Shown: piece by piece, positions 19,878 to 29,500 of the stretch
How the letters are laid out: each line of letters begins with the position of its first letter
How positions within the stretch are numbered: the first letter of the stretch is position 1
IMG/VR virus record: IMGVR_UViG_3300028610_000267
Span: 1 to 46,771 of that record
Origin: a virus
Length of the DNA stretch: 46,771 bases
Direction: 5' to 3' (one strand)
The notes under the pieces: generated by a model
What the model was told of the DNA's origin: nothing
The model's database searches: none
Seen by the model: only the letters and a program-made list of their open reading frames with translations
Made by a program: the position numbers and the translations under genes

Positions 19878-22800
19878 TTTGCACCAAAGAATTTAATCGC
19901 TTCTATTTCTTCGACCGACAACAGCCCACTCTCTGCTAACTCTACAATTCCAACCCCTTGGCTTAACTTTATAGATGACGCCTCTGCTCTTGCGGCGGCT
20001 CTGGTTTTCTTTACGACCTCTTCAATCATTTTGCTCTTAGCGAAATCGTTATTGATCTTAGCATATCCGTCAGACGTAACCAATGCTTGTAATGTTTTGT
20101 ATGTCAACTCTCCCGCTCGCCGCCAGAGTTCTGTGTTTTCCTCTGCGGTCAGCACATCGAACCCGTCCTTGCCCCCCAGCAGGGTCGGTGTTACTTCCAG
20201 CTTATTGTCTGCTAATCGTCTTATTTCATCGACAACTACATCGTTTCTTATCTTTGCCGGTCGGGTCGGGTCTATCATAACCTCTAAAACATTACCGCCG
20301 TAACGGGGCAGGTCTTGGCCGAATACATCAATTTTGGATGGGAGTTTTCCCCGTAAGCCCGGAACCCTTGACTGTACCCGCTGGATAGCACCGTCAACCC
20401 GGACTTCTTTCTCGGTAGATGCCCTTGCAATATCAGCGACTATTGTAGGCACCACCGACCCTGCCATTGAACTAAACCAGTTCTCAAATGACCTCTCCGG
20501 CGAAACTAAAGCATCTACCGCTCTATTGACCCCCTGAACAAACGTCTGTTCACTGAACGATTTTGCCGAACCGGACAAGGCTTTCCCTATTGCTACTGTT
20601 GGACTACCCTCTTTGCTGAGTTCGTTACTAAAGTGACCACCGATTATCAACACGTTACCAGCAGGGCCTAAGACTTGTATGGACCGCCACTTACCATCTA
20701 TCTTGATACTGTTGGCCTTGCGACCCTCAAGTTCCCACAGTCTGCGTTCTCGCTCGTTTCTTGGCCTGTCGAGCGTCATCAGTCCAGCAGTAAGTAATTG
20801 GCCACCTATCCATAAAACACCCGTGCCGACAGCCCCTCTACCGAACGCTTGTGAGAATTTCCTTTGGTTAAATTCGCCGTCATTTATCTGTTCAGCAATC
20901 TCTTTAATCGGCCCGACAGGAGTATAGTTAATTATCTGAGTAGCAACCGCCGACGGAGTTCTGCCAAACGGAACTATTACCTCTCCGACTTTGGTCTTCT
21001 GGATTGACTTGGCTATATCACCCAACGCTGTACGGTTCTGGAATACTGCAACCTCGGCGTCAAGTACGGAAGCCACAAGTATGTCGTCGGTAGGGTTCTG
21101 GATCAGTTTGTCAACGAACGCATCAAGTTCTTTTCCTTTTAATCCTTTGTTTTTACCTTGCGCAATCGCCTGGCTTGCAATCGACCTCGCTTTTGCTCCA
21201 TAGTAAAACGGCTGGTCTGCTGCGCCTAATAGGTGAAATACCGTTTCCTCGTAGGTCTGTAATGCCCTGGCAAGTTTACCCGTCCCAAAATTGACTTTGG
21301 TGTGGTCGAGTTTCTTTCCTATGTCACGTTCGCTGTGTCCGGTTTTGAGGTATTTCCACCCATCCACAAGTCCCTTTTTAATACCCGCTACCGTTCCTTT
21401 GGTTGTAAACGCAAGAGTTCTTTCGCCAGTATACAGAGAAACCGTTTTGTCTACTAACGCAGCAGGGATGTCTTTAGCTGTTTCGGTTACTGCATGGGTC
21501 ATATTAGCAAGAAAGTTCAACCCCTGTGTTTTTGGTCCCGTAAGCAGACCAGCTTTCCATAAGGCTATAGCTCTGTCGAATATACTACTAACCTCTCGTC
21601 TTGATTCTAATAGGTCGGTCCCTGATTCGTCAACGAAAGATTTACCGAATACACTCTCAAGGTCACGGATGTTACTATCCGTTAATGCCGCGCCAGCCAA
21701 TAGTTTTTTCAGTGCTGTATTTGCGTTCAATACCTCTGGGTAGGAGATGCCTTTATGATCGAGTATCTTGCCATACAACGCTTCTTTTTCTTCCGCCGTA
21801 AGCTGCTCCTCGATAGACTCAAATCGTCGGCTGTATTCCGTCAACGCACCTTTTAGCTGGCCGGTTGACCTGAACACGGCTTCTTCTATCGGCATCCCGT
21901 TCTTAACGTCCGTCTTGAGCTGCTCGGTCGCAGCAGCAAACCGCTTAGCCCTTTCTTCTCTCTGTTCGGACTTCACTAACGGCGCAACGGCCTTAGCTTT
22001 TTTTAACGCTTCCCTTACTTTATCAATAGGCTCGACACCTATTATGTCTTTTTCTACAGGCGTTACAGATTCGTTATCAGGTAGTTTTTGTTTTTCGGCT
22101 ACGGCGGGTGGGGTGACTTTCGGCTTTTTCAATGGCCTTATCGGTTCACCAGTAAGCGGAGATATATCCTCTACTTCTTCAACCCTCACGCTATTGTCAG
22201 CAAAGTCAGTCTTCACCGTAACATCCTTACCTTCCCGCTGTGCGACTCTTGCTACGTCCTCAGCGAACGCCTCAGCCTCCTGTGGCGTGTCGAACGTCAC
22301 TTTGTCGGCAGCGATAGCCTGATTAAGCTGCTCGCCGTCTGACGGGACTCTCACGCCCTCTGTCAGTGATGCTCCGATAGTGAACCCACGACGCGCAAAA
22401 GCCGGTGCTGCGATGGTTACGATCTTAGAGCCGAGGTTTGATAACTCAAAATCCGTCTTCAGGTCTTTCCATACCCGCTGGCCGGGGTTTCCTGCTGTGT
22501 CGGAGACACCAGTGACACCTCGCAGGATAGTCGCTATCTCCTCCTCGGTAAACTCTGTGAGGATATTGGAGTACCCGGCCTTGGTAAGCATCTTGGTAGC
22601 GAAGTCGTCAGCCGTCTTGCCTGTAAGGGCTATCCATACATCCCTGAGCCGAGGCATATACTTACCGGCAAACTTGCTTGCTCCCGCCGATATGAACTTA
22701 CCACTCTCTTCGGTAGCTGATTCGATTACTATCTCACCCCATGCTTTAGCGAGACTTTTCCCCCACCCCTCTTCGCTAGCTACGCCTATCTCTATCAACA

Positions 22801-23602
22801 CCTGTCTTTCGGTTGCTTTCTCACCTACTCTCGGCAATAACCCCGTAGACGTTCTAACCACTGCACCAGTGACGAGACCGGCAGACTTCATCGCAATTTT
22901 ACCTGCTGTGGTCTTTACGTGTTTTCGCAGCAGCTTTTCGCCCACTTTCTGCGCCACGTCATCACCGAGACTTGCAAGTCCCCCGGTCGCAGCAAATTCC
23001 AGCATCCAAGTCGGTAACTGAGAAACTCCCGCCGCAACCTTGCCGAGAAATGTTTTACCCCTCGACTGGAACTCGAACTCTTTTATGGCGTCTGCGATAA
23101 TCTGCTGGTCTTTTTCTTTAACCGCAGGGGTTACTGTGGCGTTGGGCCTGTCGAAAAAACCTACGGCCCCGGCTCCAAACCCAGATGTCGCAGCGAGTTT
23201 CGTTTGGCGGTCGTTATATAAGTCATAGTCAAAAACAGGGTCAGTCAACCTATTGGCAGCGTTAATCGTGCCCATGTTAAACGCTGCACCGGCAACTCCA
23301 CCGACTATCGGTATCTTAGTGACAGCGTTCTTGCCTGTCCATTGGTGCAGGAACTCCTCACTGAACCCCACCCGGTTGTCAGGGATGGGTTTGGAGAAGT
23401 CAGATGGGTCTACTGGTTGGGCATCGTAGAAGTACTGGTCAGCAACATGCAGCGGTACGTTTTCCGCAACGGAAGTGTCCCACACTTTACCTGCGCGATC
23501 GAACGCAACGTCAGGGTCGAGCGGTTCACCGATGGACGGCTGGTCGCCAAACTCGGATTCAAGTACATCAAGTTCTCTTTGTTCATCTACTGTCAATGAC
23601 AT
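19874..23602 (-). CDS. Internal virion protein D-like (T7 gp16-type) large protein
   Basis: 1242 residues, by far the largest with no repeats. It follows the gp14- and gp15-like genes exactly as T7 gp16 does, starting in a TAATG overlap. It is long and helical. A segment near residues 690-800 (KAGLLTGPKTQGLNFLANMTHAV, then WKYLKTGHSERD) is typical of phage polyvalent proteins. A hydrophobic stretch lies near 920-945. I see no lysozyme or transglycosylase motif. It would be ejected to form the channel across the envelope. Confidence 0.65.
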   Translation of the reverse strand: MSLTVDEQRELDVLESEFGDQPSIGEPLDPDVAFDRAGKVWDTSVAENVPLHVADQYFYDAQPVDPSDFSKPIPDNRVGFSEEFLHQWTGKNAVTKIPIVGGVAGAAFNMGTINAANRLTDPVFDYDLYNDRQTKLAATSGFGAGAVGFFDRPNATVTPAVKEKDQQIIADAIKEFEFQSRGKTFLGKVAAGVSQLPTWMLEFAATGGLASLGDDVAQKVGEKLLRKHVKTTAGKIAMKSAGLVTGAVVRTSTGLLPRVGEKATERQVLIEIGVASEEGWGKSLAKAWGEIVIESATEESGKFISAGASKFAGKYMPRLRDVWIALTGKTADDFATKMLTKAGYSNILTEFTEEEIATILRGVTGVSDTAGNPGQRVWKDLKTDFELSNLGSKIVTIAAPAFARRGFTIGASLTEGVRVPSDGEQLNQAIAADKVTFDTPQEAEAFAEDVARVAQREGKDVTVKTDFADNSVRVEEVEDISPLTGEPIRPLKKPKVTPPAVAEKQKLPDNESVTPVEKDIIGVEPIDKVREALKKAKAVAPLVKSEQREERAKRFAAATEQLKTDVKNGMPIEEAVFRSTGQLKGALTEYSRRFESIEEQLTAEEKEALYGKILDHKGISYPEVLNANTALKKLLAGAALTDSNIRDLESVFGKSFVDESGTDLLESRREVSSIFDRAIALWKAGLLTGPKTQGLNFLANMTHAVTETAKDIPAALVDKTVSLYTGERTLAFTTKGTVAGIKKGLVDGWKYLKTGHSERDIGKKLDHTKVNFGTGKLARALQTYEETVFHLLGAADQPFYYGAKARSIASQAIAQGKNKGLKGKELDAFVDKLIQNPTDDILVASVLDAEVAVFQNRTALGDIAKSIQKTKVGEVIVPFGRTPSAVATQIINYTPVGPIKEIAEQINDGEFNQRKFSQAFGRGAVGTGVLWIGGQLLTAGLMTLDRPRNERERRLWELEGRKANSIKIDGKWRSIQVLGPAGNVLIIGGHFSNELSKEGSPTVAIGKALSGSAKSFSEQTFVQGVNRAVDALVSPERSFENWFSSMAGSVVPTIVADIARASTEKEVRVDGAIQRVQSRVPGLRGKLPSKIDVFGQDLPRYGGNVLEVMIDPTRPAKIRNDVVVDEIRRLADNKLEVTPTLLGGKDGFDVLTAEENTELWRRAGELTYKTLQALVTSDGYAKINNDFAKSKMIEEVVKKTRAAARAEASSIKLSQGVGIVELAESGLLSVEEIEAIKFFGAK

Positions 23603-25221
23603 TATTCAGCCGCCTTCTTGCGTAAGTCTTCAATTCGCTGTCGTTTCAGCTTTTCGTTCTCGGTCGTTTTGATCTCTCGCAACTTCTCTATACTTCTGCC
23701 CCAATAGTCGTGTTTCAAGGAGTCGGCAAACTGATAGAAGTCCTTACCGAGTTTGTCTGGGTTATCCGCTATCCAGTCCCGAAGCTCTGTTGTGTAATTA
23801 GACAGGTCGTTGAACTGTAATTGGCGCAATTCGATTGCGTTGCTCTCAAATATCCTCGCCGCATCCGGTTCCAGTCCCCTAATGCTATCGGTAATAAACT
23901 GAGCGAACGCATCTTCTTCCTTGAAGTTGACAAGCACATTCTTCGCCTCGCTACCCGCCCTCGTTAGTGCTTCGGCCTGTGAGGACTTTAACGTATTTGA
24001 TGCAGACTGTGTTACTCTTTGGTAAGCAGAGTCATCGAGTTTGCTTGCCGCTGCTAAAATCGCCGTGTCGAACTGGGCCTTTGATACGTTTCCTTTCCAG
24101 ATACCAAGCGACATATCGTACATCTGAGACTCGACAACCCTGTCATTTTTTATTGGAACTCCGTTAGCGGCAGCGGTCGCCCTCTGGCTGGACAGCTTGA
24201 GCAGGGTAGTCTTTTCCTTTTCCGGTAACGTGGCATCTTTAATTTGTTTATTGGCAGCATCATAGTTTTTGTCGAAGAAGATTGACTCGTTTATCGCAGC
24301 CCTGTCCTTTTCGTGCAGTTCATCAAGTTCTGTTTTATTCTCGGCACGACGGTTAATGACTCTGGTTTTCAACTCGGTCTCTGTTTCCTGTTTGTCGCCC
24401 TCTGGTACGTCGCTGTCCTGAATAAAATCGAACGCAGCGATAAGGTCTCCATCGGGGTCATCAGGCGTTACCGTTTGTTCCCAGACAGCGAACGCATTAC
24501 CGGCGACGAAATCTATAACAGCATCGGCAGCGAGACCAGCATTATCCGTCCGTAACTTAGCCGCCCTCTTCGGTCCGATAAGCCCCTTGTCTTCGGCCAG
24601 ATCAATCCACTCGTTAGACGTTTCAATGTCCCCATTCTGTGCGGCACTGGTAGCGTTACCGAGTATTAGGGCTTCGTGGTAGTCTTGGTGTTTTTCGTTA
24701 CCGGCATCAGTAAAGGCTTTGAATCCATTAAGGCTTTGGCTGTTTATCCACGCCTGTCTCGTCTTGGGGTCTTCGATGGCCTTGGATAGATTTAGTATCT
24801 TTTCGTTATAGTCTTTCTGTGTCAGGTCACGGAACTCTATCTTTTTGGGGTTATCAAAATTTAAGAGTTTGTCGCCATCATAGTAATCCTTCGGGTTGTT
24901 CGGCAGTGTGTTACCTACCTGTGGGTCGAAGTTTTTATAGTTATCCAGCCCCTCATCAAAGGCGTCAATCGCTCTTTTGTTGGCCTCGCCTATTCTCGCT
25001 TGGTCGTCTAATGCCCGACGGTCTTTAACCGCCTTTTCTTCCTGCTTCTTCCGTCTTTGAGCCTCTCGACCAGCAAGTCCACCTACACTCTGTAAGACCG
25101 AGCCTACCGCTTGCAGGCCTCTAAACTGAGCGTCACCTACGTCTGTCAATGCCCGTGGGTCAGCGCGTACAAGTCCTGTTCCCGTCACCGCTGTTTGTGC
25201 GTCAACTACTGGTAATTTCAT
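23602..25221 (-). CDS. Internal virion protein C-like (T7 gp15-type)
   Basis: 539 residues, highly charged and helical, with basic N- and C-terminal stretches (EAQRRKKQEEKAVKDRRAL; KRQRIEDLRKKAAE). Position between the gp14- and gp16-like genes with overlaps on both sides supports the assignment. It would form part of the ejectosome. Confidence 0.6.
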   Translation of the reverse strand: MKLPVVDAQTAVTGTGLVRADPRALTDVGDAQFRGLQAVGSVLQSVGGLAGREAQRRKKQEEKAVKDRRALDDQARIGEANKRAIDAFDEGLDNYKNFDPQVGNTLPNNPKDYYDGDKLLNFDNPKKIEFRDLTQKDYNEKILNLSKAIEDPKTRQAWINSQSLNGFKAFTDAGNEKHQDYHEALILGNATSAAQNGDIETSNEWIDLAEDKGLIGPKRAAKLRTDNAGLAADAVIDFVAGNAFAVWEQTVTPDDPDGDLIAAFDFIQDSDVPEGDKQETETELKTRVINRRAENKTELDELHEKDRAAINESIFFDKNYDAANKQIKDATLPEKEKTTLLKLSSQRATAAANGVPIKNDRVVESQMYDMSLGIWKGNVSKAQFDTAILAAASKLDDSAYQRVTQSASNTLKSSQAEALTRAGSEAKNVLVNFKEEDAFAQFITDSIRGLEPDAARIFESNAIELRQLQFNDLSNYTTELRDWIADNPDKLGKDFYQFADSLKHDYWGRSIEKLREIKTTENEKLKRQRIEDLRKKAAE

Positions 25222-25721
25222 GTTGTAGCTCCTACGAAAGCAGCCTGTCCACCGGCCTGTAGTAATGTCGCACCCGGCTGGGTTAAAGCCGCCTGACCAA
25301 ATCCTGCCGCTCTGGCCTTTGCTGCGCTTGCCTTTGATGTATCGAGTATCGACTGGCTTACGAATCTCTCTGATCTTCGTTCACCGCTGACACGGATTCC
25401 GGTTGTCTCAAGTGCCAGTTGTGAAGCTAAGTCTTCGGTAGCCAACAAAGGTGAACCCTCGATGTCTACGCCCGAAGCGCCTCTGGCAGTTCGGGCTTTG
25501 CCTATCAATCTCTTAGTACGTCGTTCCTGTTGTTTTACAGCAAACTTAGTCGCAGCATCTTCGGCTTCTTTCTCTCTTAGAGCAACTTTAGCATTATACA
25601 GATTCCATGCAGACTGAGCCTTAGCCTGAGCTTGCGCGCTTTTGTTCTGCTGGTACTGACCGTACGCCTGTATGCCTCCACCTACCACAATAGCTGTGAC
25701 CGCTACCGCTGCCCAAGTCAT
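25218..25721 (-). CDS. Internal virion protein B-like (T7 gp14-type)
   Basis: 167 residues. Hydrophobic N-terminal helix (about 4-18), then YGQYQQNKSAQAQAKAQ and a long Ala/Lys/Arg coiled coil, with ARTARGASGVDIEGSPL in the middle. This pattern is typical of gp14-type proteins, which insert in the outer membrane during ejection. Start in an ATGA overlap. Confidence 0.65.
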   Translation of the reverse strand: MTWAAVAVTAIVVGGGIQAYGQYQQNKSAQAQAKAQSAWNLYNAKVALREKEAEDAATKFAVKQQERRTKRLIGKARTARGASGVDIEGSPLLATEDLASQLALETTGIRVSGERRSERFVSQSILDTSKASAAKARAAGFGQAALTQPGATLLQAGGQAAFVGATT

Positions 25722-26137
25722 AGCATATCTCCCTCAAGTCTGTCGTAGTCTTCGGCGATCAGTTCCTTTTCAATTTCTTCAAGGTCGGTCTGTTCGGTTG
25801 AATGGACCGTGACCCATACAGTTTCTTCGTGGACCTGTAACACACGTTTCGTACCAGCTTGGGTCATCCCCCAGTACGGACCTTTTATCCGTACTATCCC
25901 GTCTTCGGTACACACTGAAACGTCACCTCTGAGAACGAAGTACGGGTGGGTCGTCTTGTGTATTTTACTTGTTAAGACCATTCCTTTAGGCATTGTTATC
26001 TCTCGGATGTACAGATTGTCGCCGAATAAATGTCTTAGCGGGGCGCACGCATCGCCAAAGGTCGCGCCGGGAATCTGAGCCAAGGCGTTCTCGAAAACAT
26101 CGACCTTGTTACGAAACTCTTTTACAATACTGTTCAC
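25718..26137 (-). CDS. Cupin-like small protein in the internal-protein cluster
   Basis: 139 residues. Y-I-R-E-I-x-M-P-K-G, then K-I-H-K-T-T-H-P-Y-F-V-L-R-G-D-V-S-V and a later V-H-E-E-T are the two cupin-barrel motifs, with His/Glu metal candidates. Similar small cupins occur in other podovirus tail clusters. Role unknown. Overlaps both neighbours. Confidence 0.55.
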   Translation of the reverse strand: MNSIVKEFRNKVDVFENALAQIPGATFGDACAPLRHLFGDNLYIREITMPKGMVLTSKIHKTTHPYFVLRGDVSVCTEDGIVRIKGPYWGMTQAGTKRVLQVHEETVWVTVHSTEQTDLEEIEKELIAEDYDRLEGDML

Positions 26138-26564
26138 TCTTTATCCTTTTGCTGTATATAGCCCACTGCTCGCCGTCAATCGTTTGGTTCTGGGTGAATT
26201 CAAAGCCGAACTTCTCTATCATACTGACCGATGATTTCAGAGAACACTTAACGCTCGCTGTCAATACTTCAAATGGGTAAGTCTCTTCGATTATCTTGAA
26301 CCCATCCCGTAGCAGCCATAACATCTCGGTCGGGAAAGTCAGGCTTTCTTTGCTTATCCTTATCCATATCTCACCGGTTGTTTCGTTTATAGGGTGGACT
26401 CCCGCGCATCCTACTACTCTACCGTTTCTTATGCCAGTAACCGCAAGACCTGAATCCTCTATCGCTTGTGCGAACTCAGGATCGTCCACTTGTGTGCGAG
26501 AAAGTGGCTCTATCGGGTCAAAGGCCGCAAAGTCACTTGCTCTAAATTGGCGTACGTGTATCAC
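26109..26564 (-). CDS. GNAT-fold protein (T7 gp13-like position)
   Basis: 151 residues. Beta-alpha pattern with V-R-x-F-R-A-S-D-F at the start, then GLAVTGIRNGRVVGCAGV and the late helix S-S-V-S-M-I-E-K-F-G-F. This is a GNAT acetyltransferase fold, as seen in gp13-type proteins of T7-like phages, next to the tail tube B gene. Catalysis is not assured, since gp13-type members may be purely structural. Starts in an overlap with tail tube B. Confidence 0.65.
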   Translation of the reverse strand: MIHVRQFRASDFAAFDPIEPLSRTQVDDPEFAQAIEDSGLAVTGIRNGRVVGCAGVHPINETTGEIWIRISKESLTFPTEMLWLLRDGFKIIEETYPFEVLTASVKCSLKSSVSMIEKFGFEFTQNQTIDGEQWAIYSKRIKSEQYCKRVS

Positions 26565-29500
26565 CGTAAAGAAAACTCCATAATTATAGAAAGTACCGTT
26601 AATGGCTCAGGTGATAACTGAAAGACGTATACGTGAGCGTTGCGATCATATCCCGGCGGGAAGGTGATACGGTCAATATCTGTCGTCTGGCCTGAGATTG
26701 AGTATGTGCGAAGCGTCGAAGCGTCCCTGCCAACAGAGAAGTCTCCGCTTATGTACCATTGAGTCATAACCTCGCTTATTCTTTTCTGTCTGCCCTGTAT
26801 CGTTTCGCCACCAAGCCAGTTCAGAGCCATTGTCTGCATCTGTGCTTCGTAGCCTAGCCCCATCTGTACGGTGGAGGCAGTGGTGGTAACATCGTCCAAG
26901 GAAAGGGTTATCGCTCCACCGGCAACGACTTCGGTATCAAATATCACACCGTCGGCTAAGACATAGACAGTTTGGCCGTTAAGGTGGTCAAGCCCGGTCA
27001 TCGCCGACGAAGCGGTGGAGTCGTAGGTTACACCGCAGTCTACATAATAAGCGTCGTCTGCATCGCTACCAAAGTCTCTTGGCTGGAACTGCTCGACATA
27101 TCTCTTAGTGGCTCCGCCGATGGTACGTTCGACAATCGCCCACACCTCGTCTTCGGGGCTTCCGTTAATAACGGTCACGGACTCGAAGTCAGAGTCAGTC
27201 AGTGTTCCAGCAAGGTTTGTGTGAGTTATCATCCTTGACCATGCGGTTATATTTTCCGCACGTTCGTAAGAAAACACCGGAAGCTCCCCATCGTCCCTTA
27301 TGCACCACAAAATAGAGTCAGGTGTCTTCTGGAACGCCGCCTCGTTTATCCCTCCGTCGGTGACGAGGTTTGCCAATATTGTCATGTCCGGGGCAACGTA
27401 GCTGTCAAGTTCCCAGTTATACGCAAGCTCCCGCATCTTCTCGCCACCGCGCTGAAAGAATAACACACTTTCATTAGCAAGAGTGGATTGCTGGTTGTCA
27501 CTTCCGTAGGTCGATTGCTGTTTTGCGACAACATTGGTCGGAGTCAAAGGTTCGGCGGTTCCGCCCTCAATAGTCCACTCTGCGCCGGAGGTTCCAATTA
27601 GAATCTTATCTTTACCGATTAGCCACTCAATGACGTTTACCTGACGTGACGTTAAAGTAAACTCAACCGCATCGTCGTCATTGATACCTTCGGTCATGTT
27701 CTGATAGTCACCTGTCACCGAACCCCAGATAGTGTCCGGCTGAGAAGTGTTACCTCCAAAGATAAGTCTGTCCTCAAAGAACGCTACTGTTCTGGGCCAC
27801 CCCCTGAAATTACTCCACGAACCTTCAGACCAGCGATGGGTTGCTGTAGTCGAGGCAAGTGTGGTCAGTACGGTCCCAGTAGCAACCGTGGTGCTGGTAA
27901 TACCGGTTATTTTTACTATACCAATATGTTCGGTTTGGTCGGTTGAGAAATAAACACTAACCGTATCGACTCCTGTTTCGTCGGCGTAAATAACCCTATA
28001 CTGAGCAGCATCCTCGTCCTCGGTTCCAGTAGTAGATACATTACGTGCATCAACTGCTGCGCCTGCCCCAGAAGAAAAAGTAAAAACTGTCTCCCAGCCC
28101 ACTGACGCACCCTCGTCGGCGCCATTACCGACAGCAGCGCCGATAGTATAGTTCCTCTGTACCTTGATTGTGCCAAACCATGTATCTCCGCTAACAAGTG
28201 TCCACGTGGCACCTTTATACAAGATTCCACAATCTACCCAGCTTGTATCTTCTACTTGTCCGGCGGCAAAGTCGCTTTCAAGCTCTTCTTTAAACTCTAA
28301 CGTCTCTATCGGATGTACAAGTCTAAACAATGCACCCGTTTGAGATTTTGACGTTTCAGATGTCCCGCTTGGTAAGTGCCCGGCAGTATCGCCTAATACA
28401 AACGGGGTATGCCCTGTTGCCGTCAGGGTTACTGTTCCGGTCGTCCCAGATGCGGTGATAGTTTTGGCAACATCTCTATTTTGAGTTATAAACGGACCGG
28501 TTTCAGTACCAAAGACCGGTATCTCCCAAAGAGAGTTATTGACCCTTGATAATTTTCTGGTCTCATAGTCGGGGTGGGTTATATAAAGAACATCGGCGGA
28601 CTGTTTGAATTTCAGGTTGAACAGGTCCGCCGTCAGGTATGGGGTTGACACCTCATACGGGGTTGTAGCAAACAGAGAAGCAATCTCCGTAGGGGTTAGA
28701 ACGTCACTGTATAGGGATATTTCGTCGAGTTTGTCTTTATAGAAGTTTTCGTTCACCGAATCAGCCGAGTCCCTTTGTGCGCCTATCCTTACCTCTTCAG
28801 TGTTGCCCTGCATTGAGGTATAAGTAGCGTCATTAGTTGCGGTGGAACTTACGGCAGCGGCGTCAACGTAAAGAATTATTCCGTCGGCGGCGGTGGTTGC
28901 GTCGGCTGGTGCGCTGTAAGTACACCCGACGAACCTCCATCCCTCACTTAAAGCATTGTCCGACACTGCGAACGGGACCGGCATCGTATTCGAAAGAGTT
29001 TCGATACCTACCCCATCGTTGTAAAGTGAACGGACCTGACCGGCGGTTAGTTCTATATCAAATACTACTACGTTGTCAATCTTGTCTGCGAAGAAGTTTG
29101 TGGGCGAAGAGGGAATGACCGCGCCAATCATAACATCGCCGTCAGCGGATTCCATAGCCACATAACCCGAAAGAGTTACTCCGGTCGCCGATACAGATTC
29201 GCCATCTACATAAAGTGTCATCCCCGTATCTGCGGTGCTGCCTCCGGTTCCGTCGTAGGTCGCCGTTACAAAATGCCAGCCATTCGAGAGCGCAGCGTCT
29301 GTTGCCTTGCCGGAGTTTTTGGGAACACTGACATCTTTCAAGAGTAAGCTTAACTTCTCCTCAGCATCAATATAAAATACCCATTCCTGTTTAACTGTCT
29401 CCCACTTACCTACGATAGACTGAATCCCTGTAGTCGCTGTAACAAATACCCATGCAGATGCACTAAAAGCTGAATCGTTCGTCGCGTCACCAAACGTAAA

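Noticed and set aside
21291-23021. Long plus-strand open frames opposite the gp16-like gene (for example 21768-22322 and 22380-23021)
   Set aside because: They have no ribosome sites, lie entirely within a well-supported gene on the other strand, and show the Ser/Leu-rich composition of antisense frames.
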